From: JAIBJN01 sp035461525
GTDB taxonomy: Bacteria > Actinomycetota > Thermoleophilia > Gaiellales > Gaiellaceae
Reading direction: 5' to 3'
Assembly: GCA_035461525.1 (NCBI GenBank)
Contig: DATHVD010000018.1
Location: forward strand, 1-22,914
Length of the DNA: 22,914 nucleotides
The position numbers were made by a program, and so were the translations under genes. The notes under the pieces are model-generated. The model saw nothing but the letters and a program-made list of their open reading frames with translations. It had not been told where the DNA came from and made no database searches. Shown here one piece after another: positions 15,597-22,914 of the stretch (its first letter is position 1; the number at the start of each line of letters is the position of its first letter).

Positions 15597-16582
15597 GCGA
15601 GCGCGAAGCGGTCGGTCATGCCGGCCACGTAGTCGGTGACGCGAGCGGCGAGGTCGCCGGGGCCGTCGGGCGGGAGCTCGTCGGGGTGCGCGACGAGGCG
15701 GTCGAAGATCCTCCGGACGGTCTCGAGAGCGATGGCGCGCTGCTCTTGCGCGGCGGGCCCGAGGTAGACCCGCTCGAACATGAAGGCGCGCAGGCCGAGC
15801 ATGGCGCGCCCGACCTCCTCGCTCTGGACGATGTCGCCGGCCTCTGCCGACGTCTCGACGATGTCGTGGACGAGCGTGTCGATGCGGCGTGAGCCGCGCT
15901 CGCCGAGGAGCGCGATCTCCTCCTCCGGGAGCTCCTCGGGCCGAAGGACGCCTGCGCGGAGCGCGTCGTCGATGTCGTGGTTGATGTAGGCGACCCGGTC
16001 GACGAGACGCACGATCTTCCCCTCCATGGTCGCGGGCTCGCCGGGTCCCGTGTGGTGGAGGATCCCGTCGCGCGCCTCGAGCGTGAGGTTGAGCCCGCGG
16101 CCGTCCCGCTCGAGCGTCTCGACGACCCGCAGGGACTGCTCGTTGTGACGGAAGCGGCGTCCGAAGCGCTCGGCGACGGCGTCGTCCAGCGCCTCCTCCC
16201 CGGTGTGCCCGAAGGGCGGGTGTCCGAGGTCGTGCCCGAGCGCGATCGCCTCCGTGAGGTCCTCGTTCAGGCGCAGCGCGCGGGCGACCGTGCGCGAGAT
16301 CCCCGCGGTCTCGAGCGTGTGCGTGAGCCGCGTGCGGTAGTGGTCACCCCGCGGGTCGATGAAGACTTGCGTCTTGTGCTTGAGCCGCCGGAACGCCTTG
16401 CAGTGGACGATCCGGTCGCGGTCGCGCTGGAACGGCGTGCGCAGGCGGCATTCCTCCTCTTCCTCGTGCGCGCGCCCGCGCGTCTCGTAGGAGCGCACGG
16501 CGAGCGGGGAGAGCGAGCTCTCCTCCTGCTCGCGGATCCGAGCCTCGAACCCGTCCGCGACCCGTCCGGCGACGTCCGGCAT
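15587..16582 (-). CDS. dgt: Deoxyguanosinetriphosphate triphosphohydrolase-like protein
   Basis: This HD-domain enzyme, 331 residues, hydrolyses dNTPs to deoxynucleosides and inorganic triphosphate, helping to balance nucleotide pools. The motif YETRGRAHEEEE and the conserved DRDRIVHCKAFRRLKHKTQV are typical of the Dgt family. The metal site is visible as H88 (RLTHTLE), H117-D118 in LGHDLGHPPFGH and a distal Asp near 203 (VAYINHDIDD). It precedes dnaG with an overlapping end, a pairing known from actinobacteria. ATG 16582 has TACGGT 8 nt upstream and no Shine-Dalgarno, so dgt-dnaG is probably a leaderless operon whose promoter lies in the 20-bp gap after the SDR gene. Confidence 0.94.
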   Translation of the reverse strand: MPDVAGRVADGFEARIREQEESSLSPLAVRSYETRGRAHEEEEECRLRTPFQRDRDRIVHCKAFRRLKHKTQVFIDPRGDHYRTRLTHTLETAGISRTVARALRLNEDLTEAIALGHDLGHPPFGHTGEEALDDAVAERFGRRFRHNEQSLRVVETLERDGRGLNLTLEARDGILHHTGPGEPATMEGKIVRLVDRVAYINHDIDDALRAGVLRPEELPEEEIALLGERGSRRIDTLVHDIVETSAEAGDIVQSEEVGRAMLGLRAFMFERVYLGPAAQEQRAIALETVRRIFDRLVAHPDELPPDGPGDLAARVTDYVAGMTDRFALAWR

Positions 16583-16590
16583 CGAGGTCT

Positions 16591-16596
16591 ACCGTA
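16591..16596 (-). promoter_or_regulatory. Leaderless-type -10 of dgt-dnaG
   Basis: The minus strand reads TACGGT, then 8 nt (AGACCTCG), then the dgt ATG. It sits entirely in the 20-bp gap between the SDR stop and dgt. Confidence 0.45.
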
Positions 16597-16602
16597 CCCT
16601 GC

Positions 16603-17388
16603 TCAGATGATGATCGGCACCGTGCCGCCGTCGGCGCTCCACGCGGCGCCGGTGACGTAGCTGGCGCGGTCGGAGCAGAGAAAGGCGATCACGGCGGCGA
16701 TCTCCTCGGGCTCGGCGAGGCGCCCGATCGGGCGGCCCCGGCCGACGCCCTCGAGCACTTCCTGGCGGCTCTTGCCCGCGCGGGCGGCGCCCTGGTCGGC
16801 GAGGCCGCCGGGGGCGAGCCACGCGGGCGACGCCGTCGGGCCCGGGGCGACGGCGTTCACGAGGATCCCGTCCTTCGTGTAGAGGTCGGCGACGAGGCGC
16901 GAGAGCGAGAGGACCGCCGCCTTCGTGACCGTGTAGTTGGGCATCCCGGTCGACGGACGCTTCCCCGCCGTCGAGCTGACGTTGACGATGCGGCCGAAGC
17001 GGCGCTCGAGCATTCCCGGCAGCACCGCCTGGATCGCGCGGACGTAGCTCATGACGTTGAGCTGCCACATGGACTCCCAGTCGTCGTCGGTGAGCTCGTC
17101 GAACCCGACCTGGACCGCGAGGCCGACGTTGTTGACGAGGCAGTCGACGCGGCCGAAGGCCCCCTCCGCCCGCCGGACGAGCTCGCCGGGCGCGCCGGGC
17201 TCGGCCAGGTCGCCGGCGACGCCGAGCGCGGCGCCGATCTCGGCGCGGACGGCCTCGACCCGCTCGGCGTGGCGGCCGGAGACGACGACCTGGGCCCCCT
17301 CCGCGGCGAGCAGGCGGGCGGTCTCGAGGCCGATCCCGGCCGTCGAGCCCGTGACGACGCACACGCGATCGGCGAGGCCCAGCTCCAC
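16603..17388 (-). CDS. SDR-family NAD(P)-dependent oxidoreductase
   Basis: This is a classical short-chain dehydrogenase/reductase of 261 residues. The Rossmann glycine motif is TGSTAGIG (13-20), followed by NNVG (86-89). The catalytic set is N111, S139 (VSST), Y152 and K156 (YTVTK). The C-terminal FLCSDRASYVTGAAWSADGG is also typical. Substrate cannot be inferred; many close relatives are annotated only as 3-ketoacyl-reductase-like. The GTG start was chosen from the family N-terminus and from TATCGT lying 8 nt upstream. It is divergent from the cupin gene across a 20-bp gap, and is followed after 20 bp by dgt on the same strand. Confidence 0.94.
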   Translation of the reverse strand: MELGLADRVCVVTGSTAGIGLETARLLAAEGAQVVVSGRHAERVEAVRAEIGAALGVAGDLAEPGAPGELVRRAEGAFGRVDCLVNNVGLAVQVGFDELTDDDWESMWQLNVMSYVRAIQAVLPGMLERRFGRIVNVSSTAGKRPSTGMPNYTVTKAAVLSLSRLVADLYTKDGILVNAVAPGPTASPAWLAPGGLADQGAARAGKSRQEVLEGVGRGRPIGRLAEPEEIAAVIAFLCSDRASYVTGAAWSADGGTVPIII

Positions 17389-17408
17389 GGGCGCCTACGA
17401 TATCGCCC
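17389..17408. promoter_or_regulatory. Overlapping divergent leaderless promoters (SDR / cupin)
   Basis: The whole gap between two divergent GTG starts is 20 bp. On the plus strand TACGAT (17396-17401) ends 7 nt before the cupin GTG. On the minus strand TATCGT (17397-17402) ends 8 nt before the SDR GTG. The two boxes overlap by five bases on the palindrome CGATATCG, so one melted region could serve both directions. Confidence 0.5.
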
Positions 17409-17828
17409 GTGGGCTTCGCGTACGGCACCATCGACGAGCTCGGGCCCGGCGTCTTCCGCAAGGTGCGCAGTGCGCTCGGCGTGACCGCCTTCGGCGTCAA
17501 CGCGATGGTGCTCCCCGCGGGCGCCGGCTGGTTCGAGCACTTCCACGAGGAGCAGGACGAGCTCTACTTCGTCCACGCGGGCAGGGCGCACTTCGAGGTC
17601 GCGGGCGAGCGGTTCGACCTCGGCCCGGGCGGGCTCTGCCACGTCGAGTCGACCACGCCGCGCCGCGTCTGGAACGCGGGCGAGGAAGGTGATCTCGTGC
17701 TCCTTATCGTCGGCGGCAAGGAGGGGTACGTCGGGCGCGACGGGCACATGGTCGACCCTGCCGACGAGGAGCACCGACGCGCCTTCAGCGCCGGGGACGA
17801 CACGATCATCCGCCGGCTGCCGCGATGA
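17409..17828 (+). CDS. Cupin-domain protein
   Basis: This single-domain cupin of 139 residues is cytoplasmic by sequence. The first cupin motif is clear: WFEHFHEEQDELYFVHAG with H44, H46 and E51, the usual His/His/Glu metal ligands. In the second motif the expected His (usually PH.V.N) is replaced by Arg in TPRRVWNAG (R85), so the metal site may be incomplete or completed by another residue. The GTG start follows from the leaderless promoter and the shape of the N-terminus. Its TGA overlaps the start of the downstream phosphatase (ATGA), so the two are translationally coupled. Function is unassigned. Confidence 0.88.
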   Translation: MGFAYGTIDELGPGVFRKVRSALGVTAFGVNAMVLPAGAGWFEHFHEEQDELYFVHAGRAHFEVAGERFDLGPGGLCHVESTTPRRVWNAGEEGDLVLLIVGGKEGYVGRDGHMVDPADEEHRRAFSAGDDTIIRRLPR

Positions 17829-18406
17829 CGACCGTCTACCTGGCCCGGCACGGGCAAAGCGACTGGAACGCGCAGGGGCGCTGGCAGGGTCACGCCGACC
17901 GGCCGCTGACGGAGCTCGGCCGCCGGCAGGCAGCGCAGCTCGCGACAGACCTCGCGGGCGTCCCCCTCGAGGCGGTCTACTCGTCCGACCTCGAGCGGGC
18001 GCTTGCGACCGCGGAGGCCGTCGCGGCCGCGCGCGGGCTACGGGTGCGCACGCTTCCCGAGCTGCGGGAGATCGACGTCGGCTCGTGGTCCGGGCTCAGC
18101 CGGGCCGAGGCCGAGGAGCGCTTCCCGGAGGCCTTCGACCGCTGGCGGAACGGCACGCACGCCTGGGACGACGGCGAGACGTACGAGCAGATGGGCGAGC
18201 GGGTGGTCGCCGCCGTCCTCGCCATCGGCAGGGAGCACGCGCACGGCACCGTGCTCGTCGTCGCGCACGGAGGGCCGATTCGGGCGCTGCACGCGACCGC
18301 TCTCGGCCTCGGGATCCCCGCGCACCGCCGCCTGCGCCCCGTCGAGCCGAACGCCCGCCTCTCGCGGATCGCCGTCGAGGGCAGGCGAATCGCCCGGCTG
18401 GACTGA
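17825..18406 (+). CDS. Histidine phosphatase family protein (phosphoglycerate mutase-like)
   Basis: This is a branch 1 histidine phosphatase of 193 residues. The catalytic motif is ARHGQSDWN with R8 and the phospho-acceptor H9. R58 (SSDLERALATAEA), E82 (LREIDVGSWSG) and H148 (VVAHGGPIRAL) complete the phosphate pocket. Such proteins include cofactor-dependent phosphoglycerate mutases, CobC and assorted small-molecule phosphatases. The sequence does not have the length of a true glycolytic mutase (about 230-250), so a phosphatase is more likely. It is coupled to the cupin gene through ATGA. A small GGACT/AGTCC hairpin (18416-18434) follows the stop. Confidence 0.93.
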   Translation: MTTVYLARHGQSDWNAQGRWQGHADRPLTELGRRQAAQLATDLAGVPLEAVYSSDLERALATAEAVAAARGLRVRTLPELREIDVGSWSGLSRAEAEERFPEAFDRWRNGTHAWDDGETYEQMGERVVAAVLAIGREHAHGTVLVVAHGGPIRALHATALGLGIPAHRRLRPVEPNARLSRIAVEGRRIARLD

Positions 18407-18611
18407 GCCCGTGGAGGACTGCACCGGGGAGTCCAAACGCCTGAGCCTCCATGCGGGCTGGCGCAGGAACGACCTGAGACCACACCGGGTCAGGATCAGG
18501 CCCGTCCGTAGCGAGCGGCGAGAGCGACGATTCGCTGCGCGAACGCTCGCGCGTGACATCGGCCCTCCGTGACCGTGGACAGGCGTCCGGGATGGGCTCC
18601 GGGCCAGGCGG
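18407..18611. other. 205-bp convergent intergenic gap
   Basis: Between the phosphatase (plus) and the cupredoxin gene (minus) I see no gene. There is one short stem (18416-18434) and GC-rich direct repeats such as TCCGGGATGGGC/TCCGGG. Open frames here are short and have no recognisable content. Confidence 0.4.
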
Positions 18612-19142
18612 CTACTCCGCGGCGAAGGCGGAGTACTGCTTGTACGTCCCGTAGTGGCCCGTGATGTCGCAGAGCAAGATGTACTCCCCGGCCTCGAGGT
18701 CCACAGTCAGCTCGGCGCCCCAGCCCCCACCCCGGATGTGGTGGTCTGCATCGCCGGGCTCCCTGTCCGAGGGAACGATCGGCGGCGTCGCGTAGGCGGC
18801 TTCGCCGACGATGTTCTCCTCGACGAGGTCGGCTTTGTCCTCCTCGGTGATCGGAAGATCGCCGGGCTCGACACCGTCGACATTGGAGTAGACGATGAAC
18901 TCGTGGTAGAGCTCACCCATGTTGGTGACGGCGAACGTCACCGTGCCGGCTTCCACTGTCGTTTGCGCGGGCGTGACGTAATAGGTCGAACCCGACTCGC
19001 CCATCTCAACCTCGACGACCGTGCCCTCGGCAGCGACGTCGCCGTCATCGCCGACGTCGCCGTCATCACCGCCACACGCCGCCACACTGAACGCCAGCAC
19101 GGCGACGCCTAGCAGCGCCTGAAGCATCCGGACTCGTCTCAC
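18612..19142 (-). CDS. Cupredoxin-like lipoprotein
   Basis: This is an exported single-domain cupredoxin-like protein, 176 residues, anchored by lipid. The N-terminus MRRVRMLQALLGVAVLAFSV ends in the lipobox VAAC, with C23 as the likely modified Cys, followed by an acidic linker. The copper-site region is recognisable: H80 in LYHEFIVY, then C158 and H163 in LLCDITGHYGTYKQY. The axial Met expected five residues after the second His is Lys168, followed by Gln169, so this may be a non-blue site, a Gln-ligated site or a protein that binds no copper. GTG 19142 was chosen because GGGAGG lies just upstream. An in-frame start 72 nt further up would extend past this site and is less likely. Confidence 0.85.
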   Translation of the reverse strand: MRRVRMLQALLGVAVLAFSVAACGGDDGDVGDDGDVAAEGTVVEVEMGESGSTYYVTPAQTTVEAGTVTFAVTNMGELYHEFIVYSNVDGVEPGDLPITEEDKADLVEENIVGEAAYATPPIVPSDREPGDADHHIRGGGWGAELTVDLEAGEYILLCDITGHYGTYKQYSAFAAE

Positions 19143-19266
19143 ACACCCTCCCTTACCTGACCGGGCATTATCGAGCCTGGCTCGCGCTTGCCACATCCGC
19201 AACGACCCTGACACGGCTGCGGGGAATCACGTACTTCCACGCCGATCGGCGCAGGGGCGACACGAA

Positions 19267-19556
19267 CTAGGAGCCACCCATACAAGCGGCTCCGCCGACT
19301 GGGGAAGCGAGCCGCCCCGCCGGAACCTCATCGGCCGGCATGACGTGGCTGTAGACGTCAAGGCTCATCGACGGCCGGAGTGCCCTGCCCGCCTCGCGAG
19401 CTCCCGCGCCGGGACGCCGCTCTGGTGCCAGATCGTGATCCTCCAATGCCGGAGATCATGCCGGTGGAAGTGGCCGGTCCCTGCGTTCTGGCAGGCCGTG
19501 CCCCCATCGTGCAGAAACAAGTCGGGGATGCCGCGAGCGGGCTCCCGGGACCACAC
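19267..19556 (-). pseudogene. Relic of a tyrosine recombinase/integrase (C-terminal fragment)
   Basis: The 487-bp gap upstream of the lipoprotein holds an antisense remnant of a phage-type integrase. One frame reads FHRHDLRHWRITIWHQSGVP, then ARELARRAGHS, the H-x-x-R catalytic box and following helix of tyrosine recombinases. A -1 frame break near 19368 leads to RPSMSLDVYSHVMPADEVPA, which contains the nucleophile Tyr (DVYSHV) and runs to a stop at 19267. Only about the last 85-110 residues remain; the core-binding domain and the first catalytic Arg are gone. No att repeat or neighbouring tRNA is seen. The rest of the gap (19143-19266, 19557-19616) contains promoter-like sequence and nothing else recognisable. 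Confidence 0.75.
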
Positions 19557-19616
19557 CGGGGCGGCGATCTTCGGCCTGTTCGGCAGGGACGAACGGGATG
19601 GTTGAGGGGTAACCGC

Positions 19617-19622
19617 TAGGCT
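19617..19622 (+). promoter_or_regulatory. Leaderless-type -10 of the small-protein/htpX-like operon
   Basis: TAGGCT, then 7 nt, then GTG 19630. The same TAGGCTGC string appears at 20743-20750 before the small exported protein, where a leader with a Shine-Dalgarno follows. Confidence 0.45.
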
Positions 19623-19629
19623 GCGAGGC

Positions 19630-19872
19630 GTGGAGGACTACACCGGCAAGTACAAGGGCGAGCAGGTCGAGGTCGAGCTCTTCGGCGGCGAGTACCAGGA
19701 GGGAACGATGACCGCCTACTGCGCGGTCGAGGGCATCCCCCACCTGGAGCTGAACGGCCACATCCTCATCCCGCTCCAGAACGTCGCCTCCCTCCACTGT
19801 TCCAGCCGCTGCGACGCCCCCGCGCCGGACTGGCCGCCCCGCGGCCTCGCCGAGAGCGAAGGGGAGCCGTAG
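19630..19872 (+). CDS. Small protein, possibly Sm-like fold
   Basis: This 80-residue cytoplasmic protein has no family I can name with certainty. Codon use fits its neighbours. The core alternates hydrophobic residues around glycine (EQVEVELFGGEYQEGTMTAY, then HLELNGHILIPLQNVASLHC), which resembles the Sm1/Sm2 pattern of small five-stranded barrels such as Hfq-like or SH3-like proteins. This is pattern inference only. The last 20 residues are polar and proline-rich. Cys31, Cys57 and Cys61 are present. The GTG start fits a leaderless promoter 7 nt upstream. The M48 protease gene begins 7 bp after the stop, so the two genes are probably one operon. Confidence 0.72.
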   Translation: MEDYTGKYKGEQVEVELFGGEYQEGTMTAYCAVEGIPHLELNGHILIPLQNVASLHCSSRCDAPAPDWPPRGLAESEGEP

Positions 19873-19879
19873 ACCCGCC

Positions 19880-20722
19880 ATGAGCGGGTCACTCCTCGCG
19901 GTCCGCAACGGCGTCAAGGCGCTCCTCTTCTACGGCGTCTTCGTGGGCGTGCTCGCGGCGCTCGGCTGGTGGCTCGGCGACCTCCGGCTGGCGGCGGTCT
20001 TCCTCGTCGTCGGGTTGCTCATGTCGCTGACCATGTACTGGTACGGGCCGCGCGTCCTCCTCGGCTCGCTCGGTGCGAGGGAGCTGACGCTCGCCGAGGC
20101 GCCCGAGCTCCACTCGACGGCCGAGCGGCTCGCGCTCGCCACCGGCGTCGACCGCCCCAAGCTCTACCTCGTCCCTGACGGGCACCCGCGCGCGCTGTCG
20201 GTCGGCCGGGGCGCGGGAGCGACGGGGATCGCGCTGACGGAGGGGCTCCTCGGCCTCCTCCGGCCCGCCGAGCTCGAGGGCGTGCTCGCGCACGAGCTCG
20301 CCCATGCACGCCACCGCGACCTCCTCGTCGAGACGCCGGCGGTCGTCGCAGCCGGCTGGCTCGTCGAAGCGAGCCGGATCGGAGGCTTCCTCGAGAGAGC
20401 CCTTCTGTTCGTCCTCGGGCCGATCGCCGCGAGCGTCGTCCAGGTTCTGCTCTCGCCCAAGCGCGAGCTGGCCGCCGACCTGCGCGCAGCCGAGACGTGC
20501 GGCTCGCCCCACCCGCTCGCCGACGCCCTCGTCCGGATCGAACAGGCGATGGAGCTCGTGCGCTTCCAGGGGAGCCCCGTGCTCGAGCCGCTCTACGTCG
20601 TCAACCCGTTCGAGCCGGCCGGGCTCGCGGCGATGTTCTCGACCCAGCCGCCCGTCGGGGAGCGCGTGCAGCGCCTGCGGGCCCTCGACCCCAAGTGGCG
20701 CGAGAAGCTGCGGGCGGCGTGA
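19880..20722 (+). CDS. M48 family membrane metalloprotease, HtpX-like
   Basis: This is an integral membrane zinc protease of 280 residues in the M48B (HtpX-like) group, which degrades damaged membrane proteins with the active site facing the cytoplasm. Two N-terminal hydrophobic segments (about 13-32 and 36-53) precede the catalytic motif HELAH (H138, E139, H142) in VLAHELAHARHRD. A second hydrophobic pair follows (about 152-190), and E196 in KRELAAD is the third zinc ligand. The substrate-binding LYLVPDGHPRALSVGRG is conserved. ATG 19880 follows a stop by 7 bp. GGGGAG lies 14 nt upstream, further than ideal. Its partner gene is the small protein before it. Confidence 0.93.
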   Translation: MSGSLLAVRNGVKALLFYGVFVGVLAALGWWLGDLRLAAVFLVVGLLMSLTMYWYGPRVLLGSLGARELTLAEAPELHSTAERLALATGVDRPKLYLVPDGHPRALSVGRGAGATGIALTEGLLGLLRPAELEGVLAHELAHARHRDLLVETPAVVAAGWLVEASRIGGFLERALLFVLGPIAASVVQVLLSPKRELAADLRAAETCGSPHPLADALVRIEQAMELVRFQGSPVLEPLYVVNPFEPAGLAAMFSTQPPVGERVQRLRALDPKWREKLRAA

Positions 20723-20748
20723 CGCCGTCCGGCGCGTTCGCATAGGCT
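20719..20748 (+). promoter_or_regulatory. Candidate promoter of the small exported protein
   Basis: GTGACG (20719-20724, overlapping the protease stop codon) and TAGGCT (20743-20748) are 18 bp apart and match -35 and -10 boxes moderately. The leader that follows carries AGAAGGAGAA before the ATG at 20800. Confidence 0.4.
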
Positions 20749-20799
20749 GCCGACGTTCTGATCTGCGGCTCACCGCCTGCGCGGCGGAGAAGGAGAACC

Positions 20800-21297
20800 A
20801 TGACTTGGCGACGGACGCGACGTCTCGCCGCACTCGCGGTTTCCGCGGGCGTAGTCGTGCTGGCCACGAGCGGCGCCGCGGCCGCCGACCCGTTCGGCAA
20901 GTGGACAGGCAAGAAGGGGCCCTTCGCCTGGGAGGCGAAGCGGACCGCATGCGGCGTCGTCGGCGGCGATCCCAGCCGCGTGCGCGCGCACACCCGGTGG
21001 AAGAAGAGCCCCGCGAACGGCTACGCCCGGCTGACGTTCCGGCGACAGATCGAGGACGGTGTCACCGGCGCCTGGGTGACGGTGCAAAAGCAGCGCCGCT
21101 CGACGAAGAACACGGCCCTCGAGGGCGAGCGCGGCCTCATCCATTGGCTCCAGTGGTTCAACCCCTTCGAGGACGAGGCGGGTCGCACGAGCCGGCACGT
21201 CGTCGACTTCGAATGGCTCCGTGACCGCGCCGGGCCGGGGGTAGAGCGGCGAGCCCTGCGCCGGCAGGTGACGCTGAGGCCCTGCGTCGTCGGCTGA
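20800..21297 (+). CDS. Small exported protein of unknown function
   Basis: This is a 165-residue exported protein without a family I recognise. The signal peptide is clear: MTWRRTRRLAALAVSAGVVV, then LATSGAAAAD with cleavage likely after the Ala run near residue 29. The mature part is rich in Lys, Arg and Trp (KWTGKKGPFAWEAKR, HWLQWFNPFEDEAG) and has only two Cys, C51 and C162, which could form one disulfide. ATG 20800 is preceded by GGAG at good spacing. It is convergent with the rRNA operon and followed by a hairpin terminator. Confidence 0.82.
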   Translation: MTWRRTRRLAALAVSAGVVVLATSGAAAADPFGKWTGKKGPFAWEAKRTACGVVGGDPSRVRAHTRWKKSPANGYARLTFRRQIEDGVTGAWVTVQKQRRSTKNTALEGERGLIHWLQWFNPFEDEAGRTSRHVVDFEWLRDRAGPGVERRALRRQVTLRPCVVG

Positions 21298-21322
21298 GCC
21301 TCGCGCGCGGCTGAACGACGAA

Positions 21323-21342
21323 GGGCCGCCTCTCGGCGGCCC
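21323..21342 (-). terminator. rRNA operon terminator
   Basis: GGGCCGCC and GGCGGCCC form a perfect 8-bp stem with a 4-nt loop. It lies 14 nt past the 5S 3' end and 26 nt past the stop of the converging exported-protein gene, so it can serve both strands. The minus-strand flank TTCGTCGTTC is only mildly T-rich. Confidence 0.7.
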
Positions 21343-21355
21343 AGCGGGAAGAAGA

Positions 21356-21472
<117 letters not shown>

Positions 21473-21533
21473 ACCGTGAGTTGTCGGCGCGTCTTCGCGC
21501 ACCCTCAAAGCTCCATAGCGACTCGACGGTGTT
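21473..21533 (-). other. 23S-5S spacer
   Basis: The spacer of about 61 bp holds no tRNA. It contains a short GCGCG/CGCGC hairpin with TCTT loop (21487-21500), probably part of rRNA processing. Confidence 0.5.

Positions 21534-22914
<1,381 letters not shown>

Overview
The window is a high-GC bacterial chromosomal segment, probably from a deep-branching actinobacterium. Gaiellales or another Thermoleophilia is my best guess. This is inferred from strong GC bias at third codon positions, frequent GTG starts, the gene blocks pdxS-pdxT-yebC-ruvCAB and dgt-dnaG as known from actinobacteria, secreted LVIVD-repeat proteins, and many starts that look leaderless. No marker gives a certain taxon.

Layout. 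(1) 1-3541, minus: two exported proteins, an M28 zinc aminopeptidase cut by the left edge and an RTX/LVIVD/PA-domain protein with one frame break. (2) 3647-10462, minus: a housekeeping block. RuvCAB resolves Holliday junctions, YebC is a translation or regulatory factor, PdxT and PdxS make pyridoxal 5'-phosphate, and a homocysteine methyltransferase/methylene-THF reductase fusion makes methionine. A CAT-anticodon tRNA, probably tRNA-Ile2, lies upstream of the fusion gene. A small decayed gene lies between yebC and ruvC. (3) 10529-13833, plus: a YjbQ-family enzyme with a possible upstream mini-ORF, an EamA transporter, and a second LVIVD protein with a frame break, ending at a strong bidirectional hairpin. 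(4) 13838-17388, minus: tRNA-Asn, dnaG, dgt and an SDR oxidoreductase. (5) 17409-18406, plus: a cupin and a histidine phosphatase with overlapping ends, divergent from the SDR. (6) 18612-19556, minus: a cupredoxin-like lipoprotein and the relic of a tyrosine recombinase. (7) 19630-21297, plus: a small possibly Sm-like protein, an HtpX-like M48 protease and a small exported protein. (8) 21323-22914, minus: terminator, 5S rRNA and the 3' part of 23S rRNA.

The most striking pattern is in the starts. Seven transcription units with cytoplasmic first products have a TANNNT box 6-8 nt before the start codon and no Shine-Dalgarno room. All five genes with export signals have clear Shine-Dalgarno leaders. 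The SDR and cupin genes share a 20-bp gap in which two opposed leaderless -10 boxes overlap on one palindrome. I recognise no defence system, CRISPR array, biosynthetic cluster or intact mobile element. The candidate novelties are regulatory (leaderless and bidirectional promoters, a structured element before the second LVIVD gene, a mini-ORF before yjbQ), plus frame breaks confined to accessory genes.
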